Source: Favolaschia claudopus (Eukaryota; Basidiomycota; Agaricomycetes; Agaricales; Mycenaceae). From it: a DNA stretch of 64,000 nt. Position numbers and translations under genes: made by a program. A model generated the notes under the pieces. That model was not told the DNA's origin. It saw nothing but the letters and a program-made list of their open reading frames with translations, and ran no database searches. Location of the stretch: contig JAWWNJ010000213.1 in assembly GCA_037176885.1 (NCBI GenBank), positions 224,411-288,410 of the forward strand, given 5' to 3'. Below, one piece after another: positions 10,891 to 20,759 of this stretch (position 1 is the stretch's first letter; the number at the start of each line of letters is the position of its first letter).

Positions 10891-12533
10891 GTCACCTTGT
10901 GTTTTCATGTATAGGATAAGTAGGATAGGATAGGATCCTCACAACAACAACAAACTATACCTTTCTCTATCTCTCCTCTCTGGATGCTAATGGTTCCCCG
11001 CCGCATTGGCCGCTCTCTCTATTGCTGAGGGCTTGCAGAGCTAGTTCTCTGACGGGCCGCAGCGCGTGACTACCATCAAGGCATCAAGTCTTCGACCGCC
11101 CTCACCACCATGCACAGCGCCGACGTAGAATCCGTCTCGACGGCTCTTCCTCTTATATCTCAAGTATCCTGACAACTTCAAGCTCTGTATCGCCATTGCA
11201 TCCTCCAGAGCCCACACCATCATGCAAAACAGAACGACTCGGAGCTCAATTGTCTATGTCGCACTCCCTTTGCCTTCCAAAGACCAATGGATCCCTGCCC
11301 GGAGGAACAAGACACGGGTTTGCCAGCCACTCAGTGTGTAATAATAATTCATCGTCTTATGCCACTTGCTTATTGTGATTAGTTCCTCCATTCCCTGCTG
11401 CTCGGGTGCTGGACGCAACGCCGTCCAAGTACTTTCGGTATCCTCGGCTCAATTACCACCAACTGGTGCCTTCGTTGCGCGCTGAAACGCGCTCCGTGGC
11501 AGCAGCTTGGTTGTATTGAAATGGTGAAACTTTTTGTCATGGTACGTTCCGATCTCGTTTCTTTTTGTTTCTCGTTTCTCGTCTCCCGCCAAGTCCCAAG
11601 GTTCAGTACCTGGATCTGGGACACCAACTCAGTACATAAATTGTCTCATTTCCTTCTATAATGCCATGTATACACACGCTCACTTCCCTAATCAGTAAAC
11701 CATTGGGTACAATATCAACGCTAGCTCCCTGACTTCATGTCGGGAGTTCGGGATGCTGACTCCATGTCGCATACCGAAGGCCTGGCTTGCCATCGCCTCT
11801 GTTGCCGGCCTTCACAACACGCCCTTTGGGAACGCGGCTGCTTGCTGATGAGCAGAATAATTTACCAGGTATGCTATTCTTGCTTTACGCAAATTCTCCT
11901 GCTGTCCTATCTACTTATTGACGGTTAGATGCTGTTTCTCTCAGACGATCCCGGACTTGCGGCTCCGTCCTCCAAACAGCATTGTGCTATCTGGAGGCGA
12001 TTCGGCCCAAGGTGCCTGAACTAATTCTGAAGGAACAGTCCGGCCAAGGTAGTTCAGCTGAATTCGACTCTGAATTCAAGGCCACTCACATGTGCGCAGA
12101 ACCCGAGCTCGAGGCCCAGCTTGTGGCAATGGAATTTGACACACCAGCAGCTTGGTGTGATGCCGAAGATGTCATGGACACCGTTCGCGTCTGCGATAAC
12201 GAGGATATAGCCTGCATCGCTACCCCATCTCTGTTTTTGTGAGTCCACTTTTTCTGCTCCACTTTGGGGATGCAGTAGCGGCGTCTCATGAATCAGCACT
12301 TGGATCGGAGATTCTGCTGCCAAAATCCTTTACCCTGCTCAGATATTCACTGACGCTTCTTTTAGCCACTGTTTGATTCAGTAAGTGAGTATAGTCGTTT
12401 TCCACCTTCATTCCACCCTGCGACCACTGACTTATCAATACAAGTTCGACACTAGTGATCGGGTATAGAGGATCGAAATGTCCGGGATCTGAGACCCACC
12501 CCTCTCCCTCTGTCTCTGTCTCTCACCTCAACC
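10891..12533. other. Intergenic; no gene recognised
   Basis: Upstream of the nuclease gene. Short open frames such as 11982-12242 (acidic, Glu/Asp-rich) have no recognisable domain, though some intron-like GT-AG pairs are present nearby. I cannot exclude a small multi-exon gene. The pyrimidine-rich block CCTCTCCCTCTGTCTCTGTC at 12502-12521 lies just before the nuclease start codon and resembles fungal core-promoter CT blocks. Confidence 0.35.
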
Positions 12534-14284
12534 ATGGGTATCCTTGGATTTTGGCCCGTGAGCTGCACTCTCCAAATGTTGATATTCCAGCTAATCAAGA
12601 GCCAGCACATCAAAGCTGCCGAGGAGACTCGCAATTACCTTGAATTGACGACGGCGGAATGCTTCAAGAACGGCGTCCAGGAGTGTCGTCCCTTGATTAT
12701 GGGCGTAGACGCAAGGTACACCTTGCCACACCTTTTCTGTTATCAAACTCACTAGTACTTTCAGCATTTGGCTCTTTCAGGCCACCGCAGCTTTGAAGTT
12801 TGGGAAAGTCCGAGCCGGTCCAAACCCCGCCCCCCCGCCCTCCAGACTCTATACTACAAACTTGCCGCTCTCCTGGAGTGGCCTGTCCTGCCGCTCTTCG
12901 TAATCGACGGACCGGCACGGCAAGGTGTCAAGCGCGGGCGACAAGTCCTCACCCGTGGACATCCTCTCACAGCGGTGTTCCAAGAACTTGTCGGGCATTT
13001 TGGCTATCCGTGTTATATGGTTTATTTTCTCTACGTATCTCTTCTACCCTTACTTATGATTCTAAGGCTCCCGGGGAGGCGGATGCGGAGCTAGGACGTC
13101 TTGCTTCTGAAGGCATCATTGACTTTGTTCAAACGACTGATAGCGACGTCTTCCTGTTTGGCTCTGAGCGCGTTATATATACGTGAGTCCTTACATTTCT
13201 AGTATGATACACCATTCTCACCTTCGTTAGGCCCAACAAGAAACGCGATGGAAACGACATCAAGGTGTATACGTCTGAAAAGATTTTTACGACTCCCAGC
13301 ATAGGCTTGACTCGTGGGGGCATCCTCCTTTTTGCCTTGCTTGCGGGTGGTGATTACGACTCTGTAAGTCTCTTATTATCAACTCTATTGTCTCTCATCC
13401 GATGTATCTACAGGGCAGTCCTGGCTGCGGTCCCGTCACTGCTCATGCCATAGCTCGAGGCGGTTTGGGAGATCAGCTCCTGCACCATGCACTGGAGTTT
13501 TCTGATCCTACCGCTGAATTTCTTCACTTTTTGGCAGCTTGGAAGCAGCAGCTTTGCAAAGAGTTTGCTGAGGACCCGCATGGGCTGTTGGGTCGCAAAT
13601 ACAAGTCAATTGCGCAGACTATCGCCGACTCCGATTTTCCAAATGCCAATGTAATCTTCCACTATGTACGTCCCATCACATCATGGTCCCCGGACCATAG
13701 CCCTCCTCCGTATACACCTGGCCGCTCGCTGCTAGTCCTGACGTCGAGAGGATTGCACGGTTCTGTCAGTTGCAGTTCCGCTGGGACGCATCAACTGTTG
13801 CAGCGAAACTCAGTCAAGGGCTGTTCCCCGGTGTAGCGATTCAATCCTTATTGAAAGTTTGTGTTTCGCATTTCTCGCTTGTGTCCATTCTGATTACCGT
13901 ATTCAGCCCTACGATCTCCATGCGCTCATGGAAGCCCATCTTGAGTTGGGTCTCAGCACTGACGCTGACGATTTCCCCCGCTCCTCCGTGCTTCAAGTTC
14001 TCAAGACCAAAACCGTCACGCATCATGGCCGGTCCCTTCTGCTCTACCAAGTCCAGATGTCGGTCGGGGCTCTTAGTCTTCGGGCCAAGGCGGGTTTAAC
14101 CGACGCTTCGGCTTTCGTAATCCCAGCTGCCATGTGCAAATGGATCCCAGCCGCCATTATGGATTATGCGCTACCCGGGCTCTTATCCCGCTCCGTTCGC
14201 TCGACAACGCGTAAGTCCTCCAAGGCCAAAACCCATGTTCCGAAGGCTCGGAAGCCTGCACATAAAGCTGCCCCAGTGGCCTGA
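12534..14284 (+). CDS. XPG/FEN1-superfamily (PIN-like) nuclease
   Basis: A structure-specific nuclease of the XPG/Rad2/FEN1 superfamily, in the GEN1-like branch that is amplified in Agaricomycetes. Inferred exons are 12534-12557 (MGILGFWP; intron 1 of 33 nt is uncertain, since the frame stays open through it), 12591-12715, 12765-13019, 13067-13182, 13231-13363, 13414-13685, 13736-13856 and 13907-14284, with later introns of 47-50 nt. The N-region has GVDA then SIWLFQA; the I-region has APGEADAELGRL and TTDSDVFLFG with the expected acidic metal ligands; the helix-hairpin segment is LLAGGDYD then GSPGCGP. The C-terminus is basic (KSSKAKTHVPKARK). One defect is seen: between GKVRAGPNPA and LQTLYYK the C-rich tract 12827-12840 shifts the frame by one; an acceptor at 12790 would restore the frame but skip the conserved SIWLFQA. 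It is flanked by inverted 150-bp repeats. DNA repair or recombination is the family role; this copy's role is unknown. Confidence 0.85.
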
Positions 14285-14573
14285 AGATTAAGTTTAAGGG
14301 GACTATTTCAAAGGTCTTTGATTGCATTGGATGGTTCGTTCCACGATGAATAAATTATGGGGCCCTGAGCAAGGGAAACAACCTGGGTCAATCACCCATC
14401 AATTGTTGCACAGCATGCTGATGTGAACTCACCTCTCCATGCACGACCAGTCTTGGGCAGAGTGTGAGAATATAAAATGCCCAGTGCATTTATTTCGATC
14501 ATGCCCTGGCTGACAGGAAGTATTTCGGGGCACTGACTGTTGTACACCTCTCGCGGCCGGGTCCCCGAATCTG

Positions 14574-14724
14574 CGCTCCTGGGAACTTCTCCATTCCGAG
14601 GGTGATGGCAAAACGGTCGAGATTCCCACGGTGGGTCATTGTTTTCCCTTCTCCAAGGAGAAATCCCTCGGCCGGGAAAACGCGTTTTCGGCATCCAGAA
14701 AAGCCTCGGAATGACCGATTTTTC
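14574..14724. repeat. Inverted copy of the 150-bp repeat
   Basis: Reverse complement of the unit at 9935-10084, with almost no differences. The adjoining 14725-14749 is the reverse complement of 10655-10678 (core AAGCTTAAGCACCCCGCCTT), so a larger module is shared. Together with the copies at 9935-10228 it brackets 4.3 kb holding the XPG-like nuclease gene. Confidence 0.9.
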
Positions 14725-14749
14725 AAAGGCGGGGTGCTTAAGCTTGTTC

Positions 14750-15424
14750 TCACAAGAATTGCGTCTTCAACGACGCGTCTCCGGGTCACGTGACTAACAC
14801 GTGGAGCGCGTCAAGAATTGTCCACTGTGGACAATTTTTGGCGCGAAACTTTCTACATAAACATGAAGTATAAGTAAGAAAACCCCTTCCAAAAGGCTCA
14901 ATACTCCGGATAACTCAAAATATGAGTTTTGGCTGCATGCAGCCAAATTCCGGCGCGTGTCAAAAAGCCAGTTTTCGATCTTTTCTCGTAGAGGTTCTCA
15001 GCCATAGTGAGAGTATTGTATCCTTACTTTACAAAAACACGCTCGAGACGCGTCCAGTCGCGTCCAGTGCGGTCAGAATAGATGAGCCAACAGAATCTGC
15101 TACAAATCTGAAGCTTACCCGATTATCAGCCTTATCAGTTGCGACAGCTCAGCAATCTACGGGTTTCGGGCCTATGGAACTGTCCTGTGACGGCGGCTGG
15201 ACTGTTTCTGGCTCCAGGACAGTCCACTGGCTATATAACCGAGGTATGTTGACACAGCACTCGGCTAATGTCACACTCATCGCTTAATCTGGGTAAGCGA
15301 GAGCGTATATATCAGTCTGAATTATCGGCCAAATGCTCGCTTGACCTTTCCCTCCCCTCTCTCATCCTCCCTCGATCTTCAGCGCGTTCAAAATTTCTCC
15401 TTTCCTTAGCTAGCCACCTCTACA
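14750..15424. other. Intergenic with promoter-like features
   Basis: No coding region seen. It includes a palindrome AATTGTCCACTGTGGACAATT-like block near 14815-14835, a TATA-like CTATATAACC at 15231-15240, and a pyrimidine-rich tract near 15344-15373 ahead of the ATG at 15425. The last two fit a basidiomycete promoter, but no complete gene follows. Confidence 0.35.
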
Positions 15425-15505
15425 ATGCCTCTGGACTTCCAGCAAACCCTCAAAATCGGCATCGGGCCCTTGCTTTTCTTGGATTTAATTGCATTGTATG
15501 GGTTC
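15425..15505 (+). CDS. Possible first exon of a truncated gene
   Basis: ATG at 15425 opens a 27-codon stretch starting MPLDFQQTLKIG and ending in a hydrophobic segment (PLLFLDLIALYGF), directly followed by a consensus donor GTAAGT at 15506. A TATA-like box and CT block lie upstream. No convincing next exon was found before the gypsy relic, so the gene may have been cut by that insertion. It could encode the start of a membrane or secreted protein. Evidence is the promoter-exon-donor pattern only. Confidence 0.3.
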
Positions 15506-15849
15506 GTAAGTTCATGCCAACTGTTCTTCCTTTTCAATCTGCCCATCTCTTTTCTCTTTCCTCTTTCACCTTCTGGCTGGTTATCCTCCCCTTCGCCTGA
15601 TAGTTTCTCCCACTTCCATGGTGTTCATCTTGACTGCTTCCAATTTTTCGGTAGTCCATCTCAAACAGGTTTTTTGTCCTCTTTCTTCCTATTAAAATAC
15701 ATACATTCACTTCCTTTGTTTTCTCTTGTTCTCTTCTTCTCTGGCTCTATTCTCCCCCCGTCGTCTTCCCTCTTGCCTCTCGACATTTGTCTCCGACGCG
15801 ATCGCCGCGCCCCCCGATCCGATCGCGTTGGCTCGGTTCGGCTCGCCAA

Positions 15850-16700
15850 CGCTTTCGGAGCTCCCGTCATCGTCACCGTGACTGATGTGACGGGACTGGT
15901 ATGTTTGTTGGTCGCAGCATAACTTCTGGCGTCGACTCCATGAGCTGATTGGGACGAAGCTCCGAATGTCGAGCGCGTATCATCCTGAGACCGATGGCTC
16001 GGACGGTTACTCAAATGATTCGTCAGTGTATCGGTGATAAGCAGAAAGATTGGGTCTCAAAATTACCCGCTGTGGAGTTTGCTACGAATTCCGCACGGTC
16101 TGAGACCACTGGCTATGCTCCGTTTTTCCTAAATAATGGACGGATGCCTCGTTCTCTGATCTGGGACTCAGATCGCACCCGGGAATACCCGGGCATTGCT
16201 AATTTTGCCCTTCAGCGCCGCTTAGCTATTATGGCAGCGCATGACGCCGTTCTTGCCGCCCGAGTCAAGCAGACTCGGAACGCCAACAGGCGAAGGCAAG
16301 CTGCGCCCTTTTCTCACGGGGACTTGGTTTATCTTGAAAGGGTTAGCCCGTAAGCTCATCCCTAAATTTATATGAATTACCCGAGACTTTGGGAATAATT
16401 CATTTCAGATGGAGCTGCCGGCTAATATGAAACAACGTGGAGTACACGATGTCTTTCACGCATCGCTACTTCGTATTCACATTCCTAATGATGACCGTCG
16501 ATTCCCCGGCAGGCTGGATACTCAGCTGGATGTTTCCACCAATGCTACCACGCATGAATGGGCTATCGATAAAATCGTTGGACACTGGGGAAGACGGGCT
16601 GATGCTGTCTTTGAGATCCAATGGCAATCAGGAGATCGGATATCGGAAAACTGCCCTTAGGATCAGGAATTCTTCCAGAGGAGGAGATTGAATTGATTTC
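15850..16700 (+). pseudogene. Ty3/gypsy integrase-chromodomain relic
   Basis: Broken Pol C-terminus of a Ty3/gypsy retrotransposon. In successive frames one reads [20 protein letters not shown] with HPETDG, part of the integrase catalytic core, then [20 protein letters not shown] with FATN, the region after the catalytic Glu (which seems lost in a small deletion at about 15990). Later RGVHDVFHASLLRIHIPNDD and the chromodomain-like EWAIDKIVGH...FEIQW follow. Intact elements insert cDNA and use the chromodomain to choose chromatin targets. At least three frame changes, missing reverse transcriptase and no LTR pair show it is dead. Confidence 0.8.
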
Positions 16701-16798
16701 GGCAAGTGTCGTCTTACCTTGCGCCGCTTCTGAATGCGCGGGAATAGATAAAAGCCATCTCGATTTGTTCATTCAACTCAACCCCGAGTAATCCTCCC

Positions 16799-17230
16799 AT
16801 GGCTTACCGTCAGAACCGCTCTGCCAACGACACTATTCCTCGCTTCCGCGACGGCTACATCACTTACGACCCTGTTCCTGTCCACTATCACTACTTCAAC
16901 AGCACCCATTTCGTTCAGCGCATCAGCCAGTTCCTCTGGCGCCTCCCCGACCCCGATATGAACACCAGTTACACCTTCCATTCGGATCAGATGCATACTT
17001 TCCTCTTGTTCAACATCGCATTCAACGATCCTCTCACCGAGACCAAAGAAATGCCACTCGGCTATGTCACCCTCGCCACCTTGTGCAACAAGTACTGCCC
17101 TTCTGGCTCACTTCCGTCACACCCTTGGCCGTCGCTTCATTCTTCCCTCTCGTATATTGGTGGTCCACGACACATGTAGCAGAGATATCAAGATGCAATG
17201 GCTAGAGCTAGATACTATCGCAAGGTAAGT
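16799..17230 (+). CDS. Unknown small protein, probably frameshifted
   Basis: ATG in the context CCCATGG starts MAYRQNRSANDTIPRFRDGY, followed by a aromatic-rich stretch (VPVHYHYFNSTHF) and FLWRLPDPDMN. The frame ends at 17179, but a second frame from about 17105 reads LAHFRHTLGRRFILPSRIL and runs to a GTAAGT donor near 17225, which looks like the natural continuation. That implies a frameshift or a missed small intron. I do not recognise the family. It lies between two retroelement relics on the same strand. Confidence 0.35.
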
Positions 17231-17473
17231 CTACTTAACCCCGATATCATCCTTAACTCGTCCAGGCTCTCGGCTTCTTCCGGGTCAGGCCGCCATCAAA
17301 TCATCTCACACTCAGGTCATCGAAAACGAGTTCCCACGAAGAGATGCATGCAAGGCTGCTAACTACATCGGTTCAGGCTCCCAGGCGTCAGTTCTATATG
17401 ACTTTTGGACCTGCAAGTGATTTTTTTTATCCAGATATCACAAATGTCACACCGTGTGACACAATCTGCATAA

Positions 17474-17525
17474 AGCTCATAATGCATAGGGTTTGAGGGT
17501 CCACGGACGTTATGCATTATGAGCT
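17474..17525. repeat. Hairpin with perfect 15-bp arms
   Basis: AGCTCATAATGCATA (17474-17488) is exactly complementary to TATGCATTATGAGCT (17511-17525). The following AGTCGACTGTA resembles the end of the 1543-1997 MITE, so this may be a MITE remnant, left end lost. Confidence 0.75.
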
Positions 17526-17529
17526 AGTC

Positions 17530-19131
17530 GACTGTACTTCGATTTTATCCGCTTGATATATCGTGAGATGACCCGTCTCCGACGAGTGGAAGTCATTATC
17601 GGGAGTGTTGATGGGTGACCCTGTTTCACCAACTTTGTGGAACATCTTCCTTTCGACATTCACCTCGGCTCCAGATGTGGATGATATCCAACTGGCAGGG
17701 TATTCAATTTCCCACTTGGAGCATGCGGATGATCTTATGTTGGTGGCTCGTTCATGGAAGGGACTCCAGCGTCATTTGGACCATCTCGGAGTTTGGTGTT
17801 TCAAGAACTTCCTCCGTGTTAATGGGTCCAAGTCAGCGGCTATGGTCTTTGGCCCTTGCAACGGTCTGGCGGCAGTAAATGCTCCAACTACAAACCTCGT
17901 TCTTGCGCAGGAGCGAATACCCTGGGTGAAAGAGTATAAGTACGTGGGAATGTGGTTCAACTCAACAACACGCGACATCTTTCGGACTCATACGAACGTA
18001 AACGGGACACCACCGCTTATGTCTTTTGGAAGACCGTCCTCGGCTGTGATCATTATGTTGGACGTGGTCATTTGCCTCCCACCGTTGGCTCAACACTCTA
18101 CTACGCACTGGTTGAGTGTCATCTCACCCATGGCTGCGACGTTGCCATTGATGTTGATGAAACTTCCTTCGGGCTATTGAACGGACTCAATTGCGTGCTT
18201 TTGCCTTATACGAAGCCGACCGCCTTCGTAATCTCGGACACTCATCGTGGTATGGTGATCTTGCTATTGTCTTGCGAGATCTCCCTTTTGCTGCGCCCAA
18301 GCTGCCCCAGTTGAAGGATATCTGTGCTGCGACTTGTAAACGGCTACATGACGAGCTCATAACGGCTATAAAGCTGTAGGTTCTACACTCTGTTGAGGGC
18401 ATGGTATCCATCCCACTGCTACATGCCTGTCTGGAACCGCAGGAGGAGGGTGCTCCCAAGCGAGTTGCATTATGCCAGCGCCATTACCTCTCTGCCGTCT
18501 CCATTACAGACCATCGGCTTGCCTTGACAAGGCTGTTGTGTGGTTCATTTTACTTCCGGGGTTTACGAAGCAACTTGGCAGAGCATGCGCCTGACTCCCT
18601 ACTATGTCGGAAGTGTGGGATCGCTCTCGAGACCCCAGGCCATGTTTTTATGCAGTGCAGGGATTCACAAACAGTGGCGGAAAGGGTTGCGCTTTAGGGA
18701 GAGCTTGTTGCTCGATTGGGGGGTCACATTGCGGGCCTCAGCCCCTGGCACGGATGCGGAACACTTGATGCAAGAGTTGATTTTCGATTTTGCGTCTGTT
18801 GTACCCATGGCTCGATTTGTTTATAAGGTCGTGCGGGCATGGCGATGGTTTGGTCGGAGGCTCCCGACGATGGTCTCGGAACTTGCTCCCGACACGGACG
18901 AAGAAGGACAGTTTTGGAATTTTGAGTCAGCGTCGGACAACAGCTCCGACATGGAGGACTCGGACACGATGATGAACATGGAAATAGACAATTTTTAGTT
19001 TTACAGGTACAGCTTGTATGTCCGGGGCGTCGGTAGAGGGCTCCTTGAGGGTCAGGTCGCCGGCGTTTTGGAGTATGAGTCGACGGTACCCCGCGCAGGA
19101 CCTTTGCCGTTATCATTATTATTATTATTAC
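17530..19131 (+). pseudogene. LINE reverse transcriptase pseudogene
   Basis: Second reverse transcriptase of the same general type as 7734-9827. Segments in shifting frames show LIYREMTRLRRVEVIIG, GDPVSPTLWNIF, motif C as EHADDLML, a thumb/connection segment, ITDHRLALTRLLCGSFYFRG, and a zinc-knuckle-like LLCRKCGIALETPGHVFMQC. The last frame ends at a stop at 18998 with an acidic tail (ESASDNSSDMEDSDTMM). Motif A and all upstream domains are absent, so it is 5' truncated as expected for aborted target-primed reverse transcription. At least four frameshifts or stops kill it. The 3' end is an ATT microsatellite at about 19107-19131. Confidence 0.85.
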
Positions 19132-19164
19132 TAGGAAGCTCCGACTGCGTCGGAAGGTACCTTG

Positions 19165-19640
19165 CTTGCGCGAAGGATTGATTTTGTGCACGTCTGCATG
19201 CATATATCAGCGAATTTTGTCGAATCAAGCGATGAAACCTGTGAAAAGCTCTGGATATGCAGCAGTAAATTAATAACTTGTTGTTATTGTAATCTCAATA
19301 GATGGTGGTATGAAATTGGAATGAGAGGCGATAATAAAAGTGTGACAGAGAGATAGTCAGACAATGGTACAAGTTACACGGCGTAGTTAAAAAGCCGGCA
19401 CACTACGGAGTAGTACACGAAAAGAGAAATCAACCTGGTGAATTCGGCATCATACTCTAAAGTGATCTACGTCGAGGAAGGAGGGGTGCGCGGGGGGAGT
19501 AAGCAGATAGGCTAAATTATAGAGAATGAATGAAAAGGAAGTCATATCGAGACCCGTGCATCTTCTGGATCTGAGAAAACGAGCTATGGGACCCATGCCT
19601 TCGCCAGGCAAGAGTCCTGCCTCACCTTGCTGCTTTCCAG
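19165..19640. other. No supported gene
   Basis: Downstream flank of the LINE pseudogene. No open frame with recognisable motifs and no repeats beyond short runs. Confidence 0.4.
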
Positions 19641-19776
19641 GCCGACGGCGCCGCACTGCCGCTCGCTGCACTCGCCGGCGCGCGTCGCCGCGGGGATTCT
19701 CAGGCTTTGACAGAATGTCACGGGGTGAATTTCCCTTTCCGGGAGCTGAGGCTGTGCCGTCCTCTTTTAAAGTATA
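19641..19776 (+). repeat. LINE 5'-region fragment
   Basis: 19641-19700 repeats the GC-rich module of 10237-10367 (shared core GCCGCACTGCCGCTCGCTGC), and 19749-19775 repeats 10631-10656 (core CTCTTTTAAAGTATA). The fragment also has TGACAGAATGTCACG, a variant of the TGTCAAAAGTCACG motif. It is a short relic with no ORF. Confidence 0.7.
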
Positions 19777-19984
19777 GGATGCCAGAGGCGTCGGGAAGCC
19801 GCACGCTGCTTGTCCTTCATGGCTTATACTGAGAAGCTCGACAATGTGATCCAAACAAAATCCCGTCGCGGAAGAAACAGCGGGAAAGGGGAATCTGCTT
19901 CGTCCATGCAATCTGCTCGGACGGAAGACTTGCCTTAGGGCACTTTGCCCCATGATTGCACTTACCTACATGCACTCGGCAAAA

Positions 19985-20700
19985 ACCGTAGTTTAGGACC
20001 GTCCTAAATTGAATGAAGAACTTAAAATTTTGGCACTGAATTAAGTGGGTCCTAAACTGCTACAAAAATGTTAAGTAAAGGACGAACAAAAACTAGTACT
20101 GTTCCCCAAACATTGAGTTTCGGCAACAGTTTCTGAAGGTCCGAAACAAAATGATTCAGACTCACCTAAACGGCTGCCAAAACGATTCGTTTTGGGAAGG
20201 ATTTTGGTCGCACCGAAACAATAAGTTTCGGCAACAGTTTCGGCGGTGTTGCCGAAACTTTTGATTTCGGTGCTTCCAAAAGGACTTAGTTAATTCCGTC
20301 GCGAGATCTCACACTCCGAAAAAACCGGTATTACCTACCCTCGGAACTCGTCGAGGAATGCTTTAGTTTCCTGAACAAAATTATTTGCACTGAAACTGTA
20401 CTGGAAACAAAAAATTTGCTATGAATTAAACCTATTGCGGAAACTTAACATCTCCGCAACCAAATCCGGTAATAGGAAACATCTCGTCTCCCAAACAGTA
20501 CCAAACCCCAGGAAACTGTTCGTGAAACCATTAGTTTCCTGAACGGTTTCGGCCGAAGCGAAACAATTAGTTTCGGCCGACTGGAATCGGTCTCGGAAAC
20601 GAAACGATTCCGGAACGGTTGCCGCGGGCCGGAGAACAAAAGTTTCCACAACGGTTTTCGAGTAGTAGAAAACTGTTTCGGAAACGTTTAGTTTCCGGCT
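19985..20700. repeat. Dense array of short hairpins
   Basis: About 700 bp made largely of successive inverted repeats whose loops resemble AAACAATAAG/AAACATTGAG. Example: GCACCGAAA (20210-20218) pairs with TTTCGGTGC (20265-20273), and inside it AGTTTCGGCAACA (20224-20236) pairs with TGTTGCCGAAACT (20247-20259). Further units are GAAACAATTAGTTTC near 20558 and GAAACCATTAGTTTC near 20523. No coding potential. A second array with similar loops is at 34200-34690. Confidence 0.8.
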
Positions 20701-20713
20701 TGAGGAGACTGAG

Positions 20714-20757
20714 ATGGGGCTGAGCTGGGGCTGAGCTGGGGCTGAGCTGGGGCTGGG
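20714..20757. repeat. 11-bp tandem repeat
   Basis: About four copies of GGGGCTGAGCT, the last one diverging to GGGGCTGGG. Simple tandem repeat next to the hairpin array. Confidence 0.9.
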
Positions 20758-20759
20758 AT

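Noticed and set aside
9965..10933. 322-codon plus-strand frame
   Set aside because: It spans tandem repeats and LINE 5' modules, with internal direct repeats translated twice; not a protein gene.
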